Below are positions 35,695 to 46,509 of a stretch of 64,000 nt of DNA, piece after piece. This DNA is from Tetracladium setigerum (Eukaryota > Ascomycota > Leotiomycetes > Helotiales). The first letter of the stretch is position 1, and the number at the start of each line of letters is the position of its first letter. The notes under the pieces are model-generated. The model saw nothing but the letters and a program-made list of their open reading frames with translations, had not been told where the DNA came from and searched no databases. The stretch covers positions 124,001 through 188,000 of the forward strand of contig PZJY01000005.1 of NCBI GenBank assembly GCA_031472005.1, read 5' to 3'. The position numbers were made by a program, and so were the translations under genes.

Positions 35695-38296
35695 ATGGCT
35701 CTGCAGGCTTCTGCGCTGCCGGTATGTGCCTCCGGAGTTATTGCGGGCGAGGTGGGAGAGCTGCGGACCATGCTGATGTGTTGTAATAGGGACTTGCGGC
35801 GGCAACGACTCAGATGTGGCCTTCTGTCTCGAGCGCGATGAGAGCGCGGAGGCTGCATGGGAAAGGAGCGCAAAACCAAGGGCACCGAACTACAGGAGGG
35901 TTACAGGAATTCCAATCTGTCATGCCGATGTCAAATGTTGGATCCAAGGTTGGTGGAGGACTGGAAATTACGGCGTCATTGGGTTCTAATTCCTCTCAGG
36001 TCGAACTTCCTCAATTCCTTCGAAATCTACCTTCCTCTGCCCTCTCGAACGTAATGCCACCAATGGCTCGCACTTCTCTAACCGCCCGAAGTGCCTTCCC
36101 CTGTATGTCAAGGAACACTCTTGCGGCCTCGAATCCCATCATGCGACGATTCTACACTATCCCTGCGCAACCGAGGTCTCCTCTCCGGTCACAATTCAAG
36201 AAGCCAAATATATCCATCTCCAGCTTTCAACAGAGAACAATGTTTGGAAATGGAGCGTCAAACAATGTGCTGGCGCAGTTGGAAGAGACGGCCAACAAGA
36301 ACCCCAACAGCCCAAGCTCTCAGTATGGTTTCTACCAAGCATTGATGCGCGCCAACATGCCTGCTATCATCGTGGAAAGAGTCCAATCGAACAAATTCGC
36401 CAGCAACGGTGCTGTCGATGCCCTCTACCAGCGAGCACTGACCATGACCGGACAAGGAGGAATGGCAAGTCAGTTTGGTGCTACGCAAGCAAGTAACCTC
36501 TCCCCTGGTCAACTTCAAGCCGTCACACAAGCCGTCGCGGCTTCCTCTCGAGGCGGAAATATTGCTGTCTCTAATGGAGCTGGAACTGGCGCAAGGGATG
36601 TACCCCTCCATGTCGTCGTGGATGAAAGCATCGGAAGTATCGTCTTCAAATGGGTCAAACTTTTTCTCTACTTCTCGCTCTTCACATATTTGAGTCTGGC
36701 CATCGTCACAGTCTTGATTCAAGCGTTCGACAGCTTCAAAAAGGTTGGTGGCAAAACCGATATGCAGGCAAAGGCAGAACACCAAACCGTACGATTTGCC
36801 GATGTTCACGGTTGTGACGAAGCCAAGGAGGAGCTTCAGGAAATTGTTGAATTCTTGAAGAATCCTGACAAGTTCTCTAGCCTTGGTGGAAAACTACCCA
36901 AGGGTGTGCTCCTTGTTGGCCCACCTGGTACTGGAAAGACTCTCATCGCCCGAGCAATTGCGGGCGAGGCAGGCGTTCCGTTCTTCTTTATGTCTGGTTC
37001 GCAATTCGACGAGATGTATGTTGGTGTTGGAGCAAAACGTGTTCGCGAACTCTTCGCCTCGGCTAAAGGAAAGGCCCCTGCTATCGTCTTTATCGATGAG
37101 CTGGACGCAGTTGGAGGACAAAGAAATACCAAAGATGCCTCCTACCACCGACAAACACTCAATCAACTTCTTACCGAACTCGATGGTTTCGAGCAGAACA
37201 GCGGAGTTATCATTGTCGGTGCCACCAACTTCCCGGAGACCCTCGACAAAGCTCTTACTCGACCTGGACGATTTGATCGCAACATTGTGGTTCCGCTCCC
37301 AGACGTTCGAGGAAGAGCTGCAATCCTTCTGCATCACATGAAGAAGATTGTCGCTGCACCAGATGTCAATGTCCAAACTCTTGCCGCCGGTATGCCTGGT
37401 TTCTCTGGTGCCGAATTGGAAAATGTCATAAACCAAGCTGCTGTCCATGCCAGCAAAGCCAAAGCCCAGGCAGTTTCTATGCTCGATTTCGAATGGGCAA
37501 AGGACAAGGTCATGATGGGCGCCGAGAAAAGGAGTATGGTGATTAGCGAAAAGGAAAAGGAGGCCACCGCCTATCATGAGGCTGGTCACGCACTAGTTTT
37601 GATGTTCACCCCACACACCAACCCTCTTCACAAGATCACAATCATGCCTCGAGGTCTCTCCCTTGGCATGACCATGCATTTGCCAGAAATGGACAAGTAT
37701 TCAATGGGAATGCAAGAGTATCAGGCACAAATCGATGTCTGCTTAGGTGGCAAGGTTGCCGAGGAGCTTATCTATGGCTCACAGGGCGTGACCAGTGGTG
37801 TTTCTTCGGTACGTAAATGCAAGCTATTGTCCAATTATTGCTGACGTTTTAGGATCTCAAACAAGCGACACAGGTCGCTTATGCTATGGTCACGATGTTT
37901 GGAATGTCACCGGCACTTGGAAATGTAGATCTGTCTTCCAACTACGACAGACTATCCACCGAAACAAAAACACTGATTGAGCAAGAGGTTCGCCGCTTGA
38001 TCGAAGAGGGTCGCGTTCGTGCTACCAAACTTATTACCGGAAGGAAGAAGGAGTTGGATTTGCTGGCTCAAGCGTTGATGGATTATGAAACTCTCAACAA
38101 GGAGGAAGCATTCAAAGTTATCAAGGGAGAGAAATTGAAGGGCAAAATCGTCATGCCGCGTGGCCCCTTGAAGCTCCCTGGCATACTTCCAATGGAGGGC
38201 GCAAAGCTCCCAGAAGTACCGCAGATTCCAGGATCTTCGGATGAGGGTAATGATGGACCTCCCTCTGGGGGTGCTGTGGCGAGGCGGAGGGACTGA
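35695..38296 (+). CDS. YME1: Mitochondrial i-AAA protease (ATP-dependent zinc metalloprotease)
   Basis: Exons 35695-35721, 35790-37808 and 37853-38296 give 829 aa with matching phases. It is an inner-membrane AAA protease whose catalytic part faces the intermembrane space and removes unfolded or surplus proteins. Residues 1-150 are Arg/Ser-rich, as expected of a mitochondrial presequence (FYTIPAQPRSPLRSQFKK). One membrane segment lies near 293-322 (FLYFSLFTYLSLAIVTVLI). Walker A GPPGTGKT is at about 386, Walker B IVFIDELDAV at about 441, the second-region motif LTRPGRFDR follows, and the zinc site HEAGH is at about 605; SGVSSDLKQAT is rebuilt across intron 2. The tiny first exon (MALQASALP) is inferred from good splice sites; an in-frame ATG at 35814 is the alternative start. 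Confidence 0.96.
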
Positions 38297-39605
38297 GCGG
38301 GAAAACAACAATCACTACTCATTAGAGGGCGTTTAGCGGGGTCATGGAATTCATTCTTTCATTATATAGTACTTTACTTTGCCTTGTGGGAGAACGAGAT
38401 TGTGGGTTATCGAGAGCATCTAGAGCGGTTCCCCTGGCGTAGTTTGTTTTCCTTTGTTTCAATCGAGTTCCTTTGTTTCAATCGAGGACACGCCAGAAGT
38501 TGAAGGGCGCGACTTTTGTTGTATGATAAGAGAGCAAGTCGGCGAAACGGGTGGGAAGACCATAAATGCCGATTCAAATCCCTTTCTGCGGAAACCGTGG
38601 AAGTTTATGAGTGACGAGGAGCAGAGATCTCTTGCCTGTTTGCTTATATGGTTTCTGACCTAATTTCCAATAGAGATCTCTGGCGAGGACCCCAGCACTC
38701 TTCAAAAAACAAAATTCCGCACACAGTCAGGGTGGAAATAACGGCAAGTTGCCGCGCTCACTCTTCATAGTAAGGAGTCTGGAAAGCCATTATTGTGGTT
38801 GATTCCGATCCCGAAGATGGCGAGTAAGATGTTCGTCAGCTTGTTGCAGTCCTGTGTGGTAGTCAGCATATGAGAAGTTCTTTGGGGTTGTCAATTGTAT
38901 TGGACGATGGTCGTTTAGTTGTCAGCTTGATTCGGGTGAAGAAATTTGCCATCTGGGAGACGGAAGATAATCCGTAGGTGAGATGAGATAGGAGACGCTT
39001 GCGCATCTGGGGATTTTTGGACGGGATTTGATGGTCGTTTAACACGTTCTTTCATTGTCCAATTTTGTGGTCGGTTTTGCAAGAAATCAAATATATTTCT
39101 CGGCACCCCTGCTTTTCAACCCACATTTTTCCCGCTTTTCCATCGCTAAAATGGTGACAATTCCTCCGATCAGTTTCTGATCTCTCTCTCGTCCCTCGGA
39201 TTGGATTCCTTTCACTATCATCAAGATTGCCATCTTTCCAGTCCTTCACATGGCAGTGCAACGACTTCCCTCTTTGGGACATCGTATGTGACGTGATGCT
39301 GACAGTTTTGTTCCACAGTTATTTCTGATATCTCGGATTGCAATGGTTCAAGTCGGCATAGGAAGAGCGAGTTTGCTGATACTTGATGTTAGCGGACTTA
39401 TAGATTGCGGACTTTTGTTCTAGGTCGGTTGTGGGTTGTGGGAGATTCGGGATCTGTTTTGAGGGACGCTCTACCTCTCGGATGAAATAGCCTTCGCAAA
39501 ATAGAGTATATGAAGGTCTTTTGTCCCTCGTATTTATCAAGACAATCACTCAACCACTGCTATCTTTTCACAAGTACAAATTCGCCACTGCGAACAACTG
39601 CCAAA
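38297..39605. other. Intergenic: YME1 3' region and monooxygenase upstream region
   Basis: 1.3 kb without a supported gene. Besides a 19-bp tandem duplication at 38449-38486 it holds only short frames. The monooxygenase promoter and leader should occupy the right-hand part; GAGTATATGAAGG near 39504 is a weak TATA-like candidate about 100 nt upstream of the ATG. Confidence 0.45.
38449..38486 (+). repeat. Exact 19-bp tandem duplication
   Basis: TTCCTTTGTTTCAATCGAG occurs twice with no gap. It lies about 150 nt downstream of the YME1 stop, so in the 3' UTR or just beyond. An exact copy suggests a recent duplication or an assembly stutter. Confidence 0.9.
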
Positions 39606-41954
39606 ATGGTCACCATGACTAACAACCACCTGAGCCTGGTGTCGCCACTGCATCAAAAGGTCGACAGTTTCTCCAAGCCCATGCCTACCACATCAGTCCT
39701 CCCTCCAGTCACAGAAACATCAAAAGTTCTTCCAGCAAAGAACCACCACACCGAGCTTCATCTAAGCAAAACATCCTTTGACATTCCCGTCGCCGCCTAT
39801 CCCCCAATCAGCACAGCACCTTTCCCGGACTCCCTCGAAGACATCAACAATATTACTCTCCTTCAGATAGAAAAGTTAAACTCCGTGTTAGAATCAAATG
39901 ATTTCCCGCGATTGCGTTCTGTTTTGGGCTCGACTTGTTACTGGAGGGATCATCTGGGCATCGATGCCACGAAATACACCACTCTCGTTGGCGCGGAGCA
40001 GATAATCCATTATTTGCAGTTGAGCACGAACTCGAGGGTTGCGGCCTTTGCTGTTGAGGAAGGCAAATTAGCCACTCCTGGTGTATTGGATCCTGAGGGC
40101 ACGATTAAAATCATCACTTGTCCCATTACATTTGAAACGAAGTTTGGAAAGGGAGGGGCTTGGTAACGTTGTTACAGGATGTGAAGAATGCAGATCAGTG
40201 GCGGATATTCAATCTCTTCACGACGCTATGGGAGTTGAAGGATTTTAAATGGAGAGATGGGGATCATCGTGATTTTCATGGCATGCCAAAAGAGATGATG
40301 GCGGAAGGGATGAATTGGAAAGAATGGAGGGAATTTAAGAGAGATTTTAGAAAGGAGGGGCCTGCTGTTTTGATCGTTGGTTAGTTTTTCAATCTCGGTG
40401 AAGAAAGAGACTACTTGCTGATATGATGGATGGGATTAGGTGCGGGACATAGTGGGTTGATGACGGCAGCTCGGTTGGGAATGTTGGGCGTAGAGACTTT
40501 GATTGTTGATAAACAGGAGAGGTCGGGTGATTCTTGGAGGACGAGATATCATGATTTGGTGCTACATGATCCGTGCTGGATGAATGCGATGCCATATTTG
40601 CCTTACCCTCCTAGTTGGCCGGTAAGTTTCTTGAGGTAAGTGGGCTGTGGGGTTGAAACTGACTGTGATTGCTGGGCAGATTCTTGCTTCGAAAGACAAG
40701 ATGGCTGATTTTTTCGAGGTGAGTTATCAAAATCTGGTATTGGAAGATCTAAAGCTAACGAGAGTTCAGTACTACGAATCAGCACTGGAACTGAACGTAT
40801 GGAACACATCTCAAATTACCAGCTCTGTCTGGAACTCAGAAACAAAACAATGGACTGTAAATATCAACCGGATGAAAGATGGGAAACTCGAAAAGCGTGG
40901 GCACTCTCTCATTCCTCATATCACCATAAACAGCACCTAACCTCCATCAGGAACACTCCACCCCGCCACATAATTCAAGCAACTGGCCTAAATGGCGAGC
41001 CTCAAATCCCTTCCATTTCTGGCCTCTCCACCTTCCTCGGGAAAGTAACCCATACATCTCAATTCACTAGCGCATCCAAATCATATGCCTCCAAAAAGAT
41101 TGTCATCATCGGCTCTGGAACATCAGGGCATGACATTGCTTTATCTTGTCAGCGTCAGGGAGCCGACGTGACCATTGTGCAGAGGTCGCCGATGCTAGTT
41201 ATGTCGCTTGCGAATGCGCATAAGGCTATTGCGAGGAAGTGGAATGAACATACTGTATTTCCGCCCTTTCTTGCTTTCGTTCTTTCTTTCTTTCTTTCTT
41301 ACTTTCATCAATCAACTCTTCCCATCCGCCTTTACATAAAATGAGTTTGAGCTGATGAAACTCTCTCAACGAAACAGCCAACAGATGAAGGCGACATAGC
41401 GACAATGTCAATGCCCATGACCCTCCTCAAAGCCATAGGATCCAGATTCACCAGCCTATGCATGGACACCGACAAGCCCCTCCTCGATAGCCTTCGCTTG
41501 GCAGGCTTCAAACTCATCGAAGGACCCAATCAACCCTCCCTCCTACCACTCACAATCCACCGCGCAGGCGGTTTCTACGTCGACGTCGGCGCCTCCCCCC
41601 TCATCGCTTCCAAACAAATAAAACATAAATACTCACCCAAATCCGTGTCCCGCATTACACCCACCAGCGTGATCTTCCCGATGGCGAGGAGATAATTGAT
41701 GTGGATGAGATTATCTTCGCGACGGGATATAGTAATGGGAGGGTGAGGACGAGAAAGGTGTTTGGTGATGCGGTTGCGGATAAGATTGAGCCGATTTGGG
41801 GATTTGATGAGGAGGGTGAGATTAGGGGGCTTGGAGACGGAGTGGACAGGATGGGTTTTGGGTTGCTGCGGGCAGTTTTTGGATTGGTAGGTACTATTCT
41901 AGGGCGTTGGCACTGCAGATTAAGATGATTGAGGAGAGCTTGGTTGGGTTTTGA
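39606..41954 (+). CDS. NTF2-like/FMO flavin-dependent monooxygenase, four apparent frameshifts
   Basis: Exons 39606-40379, 40440-40621, 40680-40718, 40770-40896, 40951-41254 and 41378-41954; 668 aa after one missing base at each of G4 40155-40158, C4 40961-40964, C3 41677-41679 and G5 41825-41829. The N-terminal 190 residues resemble the SnoaL/NTF2-like domain often fused to fungal FMOs (STCYWRDHLGID). The FMO part has AVLIVGAGHSGLMTAARLG (FAD GxGxxG), FLGKVTHTSQF (FxGxxxHxxxF), IVIIGSGTSGHDIA (NADPH GxGxxG) and IIFATGYSN. Each correction rebuilds a motif, such as TLHPRHIIQATG, FPDGEE or GFWVAAGSF, up to a natural C-terminus QIKMIEESLVGF. Such enzymes oxygenate small nucleophilic substrates; this substrate is unknown. 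Intron 5 contains a (TTTC)n tract. Confidence 0.82.
41280..41300 (+). repeat. (TTTC)n tetranucleotide repeat in an intron
   Basis: About five units of TTTC lie within intron 5 (41255-41377) of the monooxygenase gene; the intron is about twice the length of its neighbours, consistent with repeat growth. Confidence 0.85.
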
Positions 41955-42274
41955 ATGTTTCGTCGGTTTGGATGAAGGTGTTTCTGGCGTCATAAAGAGC
42001 CGAAGGAGGATTTGATATACGGAGAAAGATTAGAAGGAAATAGAGAACAAATATAGACTTTCAGGAATACCCTTTGTTTGGTTTTTGCTACCTCACCTCC
42101 TTTGTGTCGCACGAATACTTTCAGTTAAGACTCAAATTTAAGCCTCAGATAATTCTTAAAACGTTCATTCTAGTCCTATCTAAGAAGTAAAGGTTTCCAT
42201 ATCCCACACCTCACGCCTTCGAAGCCAACATAGCTTTTCCACTTATTTACATCTCAACAGATCCCGATACTCTC
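41955..42274. other. Convergent intergenic spacer
   Basis: 320 nt between the stops of the monooxygenase (+) and the xylanase (-). It must contain both 3' UTRs; no further feature was seen. Confidence 0.5.
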
Positions 42275-43828
42275 TCAATAATATGTAGGCGCCGCCTTCT
42301 TCGTCGTCGTAGTCTTTTTTGTAGTTTTGACCGTTGTGGTTTTCTTGGTAGTGGTTGCTTTCTTGGTGGTTGTTGGTTTCTTCGTCGTGGTTGATTTTGT
42401 GGTTGACTTTTTTGTGGTTGACTTTGTGGTCGTCTTTGTGACCAACGTTGTGTTTGGGGCAGTGGTTGGAACGATACTCGAGGTTGTAGATGGGAGAATC
42501 GAAGTGGTCGTGGTGACTGGAACTGTGGTCGTGGTCGTGGTCGTGGTCGTAGTAGTTGTTGTAGTTGTCGTTGTCGTCTCACTCGTCGAAGAACTTGAAC
42601 TCGAACTCTCCACCGGTGCTCCACTGCCACCCAAAGCCTTGTTAACAGCCCAGTAAACCTGTTTCTTCTTCAATGCAAAATCCCACAATAGCGCATCACC
42701 CTGTCCAGTGAATACTCCCGGGATCCAAGAGTATTTATCTGTGTAATCCCAAATCGTCAAACCCACACATCCAGCCACGTTGATACAACTTAGAACCGTG
42801 TTCACGTAATCGGTATCTTGTTGCGCCAGGGCAGCTACGGTGGGAGGAAGCGTTTCGTGACGGACGTCAATTTCGGTGTAGGCCACTTCGACACCGAGGG
42901 AGGCGAAGGATTGAACCATTGTAGTGAGGGAGGACAAAGATGGGGTTTTGCCAACGATGAGATGGCCTTGGAGTCCTACACCGTCGATTTTAATCCCGCG
43001 GGCAATGAGACTGGCGACAACTTGTCGTGTTGCTTCTGCTTTTGCACCGTTATACTCGAGATTGTAGTCATTGATGTAGAGTTTGGTGTCTGGATCGTAA
43101 AGAGCGGCAGTTTCGAAGGCGATGGGAATGTATTCCGGACCGATCTGTGGCCTGTTAGTTGAAGTACAGTATAATGAGGTTCATTGGGAAGCTTACAGTG
43201 TTGTAGAATGGAGAGGACCGGCTTGTTTAAGTCAGTATTCTACCTGTAGTAATGGAAAGATGGAGTGGTCTTACTATGTACCGTCTTCATTGAATGCCTC
43301 ATTCACCACATCCCAGTGTGCACATCTGCCTTTGAAGTGTTCCACCATTCCCTTAATATGGCTTTTCATTGCAGCAATCAGGGTTTCGTTCGTCCAAGGA
43401 CCGTTGTTGACTATGAATCATCAGCACCATAGCCAAGTCCTCGAGTTGCATGGAAATTTGAAAGGGACGATGTTGAAATCGAAGCAGTACTCACTATAAT
43501 CCGGAGCTTGACTATGCCAAACCAAAGTATGACATCTCAAAAGTTGGCCATTGGCCTCCGCCAAATCAGCAACTTCATCACCGCCAGCGAAACTGAAAGT
43601 TCCCTGAGTTGGTTCGGAATATGCCCACTTCTGGGCATTACCAGGCGTTATCTGACCGAACTCTGTGGTATCACTTAAGATTGCTTTGTAGGGAGCATCG
43701 CCTTTGAATTCGTAGTTATCGGTAGCTGATCCGAAATAGAGCTTTCCCTTGGCTTTGGCGAGTGTATGAAGCTGGGCAAATGCAGATGGAAGTAGCGTAG
43801 CAACCGGGAGAAGATTTGAGACACGCAT
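42275..43828 (-). CDS. Secreted GH10 endo-1,4-beta-xylanase with Thr/Lys-rich C-terminal tail
   Basis: Exons 43495-43828, 43275-43410, 43197-43221 (25-nt micro-exon) and 42275-43144 sum to 1365 nt, 454 aa. A signal peptide (MRVSNLLPVATLLPSAFAQ) precedes a GH10 domain at about 20-338: LYFGSATDNYEF, GQITPGNAQKWAY, LRCHTLVWHSQ, the acid/base site HWDVVNEAFNEDG (Glu149), DGVGLQGHLIVG, and the nucleophile site VAYTEIDVRHE (Glu256); GLTIWDYTDKYSWIPG closes the barrel. It cleaves xylan backbones outside the cell. The tail (about 340-454) starts Ser-rich, passes through an uninterrupted Thr run, then repeats TTTKKST/TTKKPTTTKKA-like units and ends in KKAAPTYY. No CBM1 cysteine pattern is present. TATA-like sequence lies about 65 nt upstream of the start. 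Confidence 0.95.
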
Positions 43829-44755
43829 CTTGTATAGAGGCTGGATGGTCCAAAGTTGCAAAGTCCTGCCATCAAAACGTGGGGAGTGATGGAAATATAT
43901 ATTTTTCAATTGGCAACTTTGTCTAGGGTTTCTGCCGTCCCTGAGTACACTCAATCTGGATGAATCTCAAGTACAGGGTTGGTCATTTCAGCCATCAATT
44001 GCGTAGCGCCGGGAAACAACTGCCTTTGGGATAAAGAGATGGCTAATTGTGTAAAAGCAACATTCGATATTAACGCCCCGAGGTGCCCAGTATGGGTAAA
44101 TCTCCGAGATCTACCTTGTAGACCTCGTTAATCTGGAGAAGTGCGGGGAAAGGCATTCTGCCGGTACCTGTGAACGTTTATTGTGGCAGAAGTGGATTAT
44201 CGTCGGTCCGCACCGCCTGGGGCAAATTGACATGTGGGAGTAAATTAAAGAGGGAAACCGAGGGGGTACGGATGTAATTAAATACCCCAAAAGTATGGGA
44301 TATACATCCTTATGCCTTCGCGTTCATGCTTAGGCTAAACAGCTGCAATCCTCCGTTCCCTGAAGAGTACTGTAACTTCTCTACGAAGTACCGTGACACA
44401 ATCAGAGTATGATAATTGCACTTTCGCTAGCTCTGAGCAGTGAAATTGAGGTTCTATGCGAGAGTTCTGGTAAGGGGGGAAAGAATGAAACGTTGAATGA
44501 ATAATCGAGAACATTGGATGAAAAGTAAATTGCGAGGGAAAATAGGTACTCTCTCAACTCAATTTCCAAAATCAAATTTGAGATAAAATGATTGTAATTG
44601 AATTGCTCCTAGGTTTGCAGAAGTGTTCCAATGACCCGGTCTTCTCAAAATCAATAGAAAACTCGTGTAGCAAAAGGATCAAGACGCTTTGAAGAGCTGA
44701 TGCAATTACGCTCTATGGAAACCTCATAGCAAGGCAAAATCCACCTCCCCAGAAC
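43829..44755. promoter_or_regulatory. Xylanase promoter region and 3' side of the 2OG oxygenase gene
   Basis: 927 nt. On the minus strand a TATATAT core at 43895-43903 lies 67 nt upstream of the xylanase ATG, a plausible TATA box. No confident XlnR-type GGCTAA pair was confirmed by eye. The rest shows no gene. Confidence 0.4.
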
Positions 44756-45934
44756 TCAATACTTCCCAGTCTGAACTGTCAATGCCAGCCGGTCGAGAAC
44801 GTACCTCCCAGCAGTGATAGGAGGATACTTCGAAGGATTCTCTTCACTAATGCAAGAAGGTAGCGTCTCGACAGTTTCATCATAATTGATAGAAAAGAAC
44901 AAAGGGACACTATATCTCTCTTTCGCCGTACGATTCACCACTCGATGTACTGTACTTTTATAAACACCATTTGTCCACCTCATCAGAAAATCCGCCACGT
45001 TAACCACAATGCCTCCTTCAACAGGCTCGGCACTAATCCAATGCCCATCTGGGCTGAGGACTTCCAGGCCTGGATTGGAGTCTTGGAGGAGGAGAGTGAA
45101 ACATTCGTAATCCGTGTGCGCTCCAAGGCCAATTTCCTCTTCTTCGCTGAGGGCAGAGAGGGGCTTGGGATTTGTGCTGGGAGGATACCGAATCAATCTC
45201 GCGATTGCACCAGGATGTGTCATGAGACGATCGAAGTATTCCTCTGGGAGTGCGAGAGAGAGGGCAAAGAGGCGGAAGAGATGCCTTGCGAGCTGAAGTG
45301 CCTAGGTACACACTGTTAGGAAGCTCTCTCAACAGTTCAAAAAGAACCTACTTACCTGATCGTAATACGTTGCAATCCCATCATAAAATCCAGGCAGATC
45401 GGATTCTTTCGGCCAGAGATTCTTGCTACCTTCTGTACTGCCATCCAATTCCACATACTTCCCGTCGCCACCTGTCGGGTCCAATCCCACTTCATAGCCC
45501 CAATTGAAGGCCTCTTTTGTCTCCTTGGCTGTAAAGCTGTTCACCTGGGAGAACTCAGCTGGTTCATATCCTCGGAAATGTGCTGATTGCCTCATGTGAA
45601 GGTTATCCTTTGCAGAATCCGACAAGTCGTGGAAGAAGTGCCCCGCAAGTTTGAGAACGTCATTGCAGACTTCCGCCGAAATTCCATGCCCAGTGATGTA
45701 GAAGAAGCCGACTTTAGTACAGGCCTCGTTGATTTCTCGAGCTACGGATGCCCAAGCTTCGTTGGAGGTTGTGAATGAAGGGGAGATGTCGATGATGGGA
45801 ATCTTGGAGAAGGAGTGGCTTCCGGAGGGGTTCGTTAGGCGAGCTTGGAGATATTCTTGGGCTTTCATGGCTGCTGACAGCGAGCTTCCTCCATCAGCAC
45901 TCTCCAAGTTAGGAGAAGTTTGAAGATCCGTCAT
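44756..45934 (-). CDS. 2-oxoglutarate/Fe(II)-dependent oxygenase (isopenicillin N synthase-like)
   Basis: Exons 45356-45934 and 44756-45301 (54-nt intron, GTAAGT) encode 374 aa. The N-terminal DIOX_N region has IPIIDISPSF, EINEACTKVGFFYITGHGI and RGYEPAEF; the C-terminal core has the iron ligands in GLGAHTDYECFTLLLQ (His and Asp near 255 and 257) and TVHRVVN, and the 2-oxoglutarate binding RYSVPLFF. Members hydroxylate or desaturate diverse small molecules, and the substrate here cannot be inferred. It is divergently transcribed from the mitochondrial seryl-tRNA synthetase, with about 575 nt between them, and lies in the same 6 kb as a monooxygenase and a xylanase. I do not see a synthase-type core enzyme, so a metabolite cluster is not supported. 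Confidence 0.93.
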
Positions 45935-46509
45935 TTTCGGAGATACAATCTATTGAATGATGAACTGTTTGACTGAGGGCATCGACTTAGGACCTAGGGA
46001 GGTAGTCTGTGACTCCGTGATAGTCTGGGTTGCCGTGATGGGATATAGTGGTGTTTCTTATCTCAGAAGTGGGCGTTCATTGCTTCGGACAGAAGCCGCG
46101 AACATACGATGGTGGACGTATCTTTGGGGCATCTAATTAGAAGTTCTTTGATTTCGAAATCTTGAGCTTGCGAACTCGTAATGAACGGATAAATGTGACT
46201 ACAGACAAGATTACTGTTGCAAAAGAAGCTGGTTAGCAGTTTCGTGGGGCACATTTTCCCTCATCAACCTGACAGAATCAAAGTATCTTATGATAAAATC
46301 CACTCATTAGCAAGCGCTCAAAGGAAGCTATCTCTGGTATGTAATTAAATAGGAACAAATTCCATCAAAACTTCTGTATTTTCTAGTCCAAGTTCACATC
46401 TATCTGCAAATGTTGACTTCCCAAAAATCCAACCACTCATATCCCGCCAATGCTTGAGCTCCATCCAAACTCCCCCAAAAAGTTAACGACCTCTCCTCAA
46501 CCCATAAAC
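45935..46509. promoter_or_regulatory. Divergent promoter region, 2OG oxygenase / seryl-tRNA synthetase
   Basis: 575 nt between divergent starts. Mostly AT-rich in the right half. A small minus-strand frame at 46063-46254 has no support. No named binding site is claimed. Confidence 0.45.

Noticed and set aside
36258..37589. Minus-strand frames of 183 and 231 codons inside YME1
   Set aside because: Antisense shadows of the conserved AAA and protease domains.
38560..38590. GATTCAAATCCC resembling a tRNA B box
   Set aside because: No cloverleaf can be drawn with the flanking sequence and no A box is present.
40163..40177. A GTAACGTTGTTACAG string that looks like a tiny GT-AG intron in the monooxygenase
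   Set aside because: 15 nt is far below any spliceable length, and its residues VTLLQ belong to the conserved protein; a missing base explains the frame change better.
39606..45934. Secondary-metabolite gene cluster
   Set aside because: No polyketide, peptide or terpene synthase, transporter or pathway regulator is present in the block.
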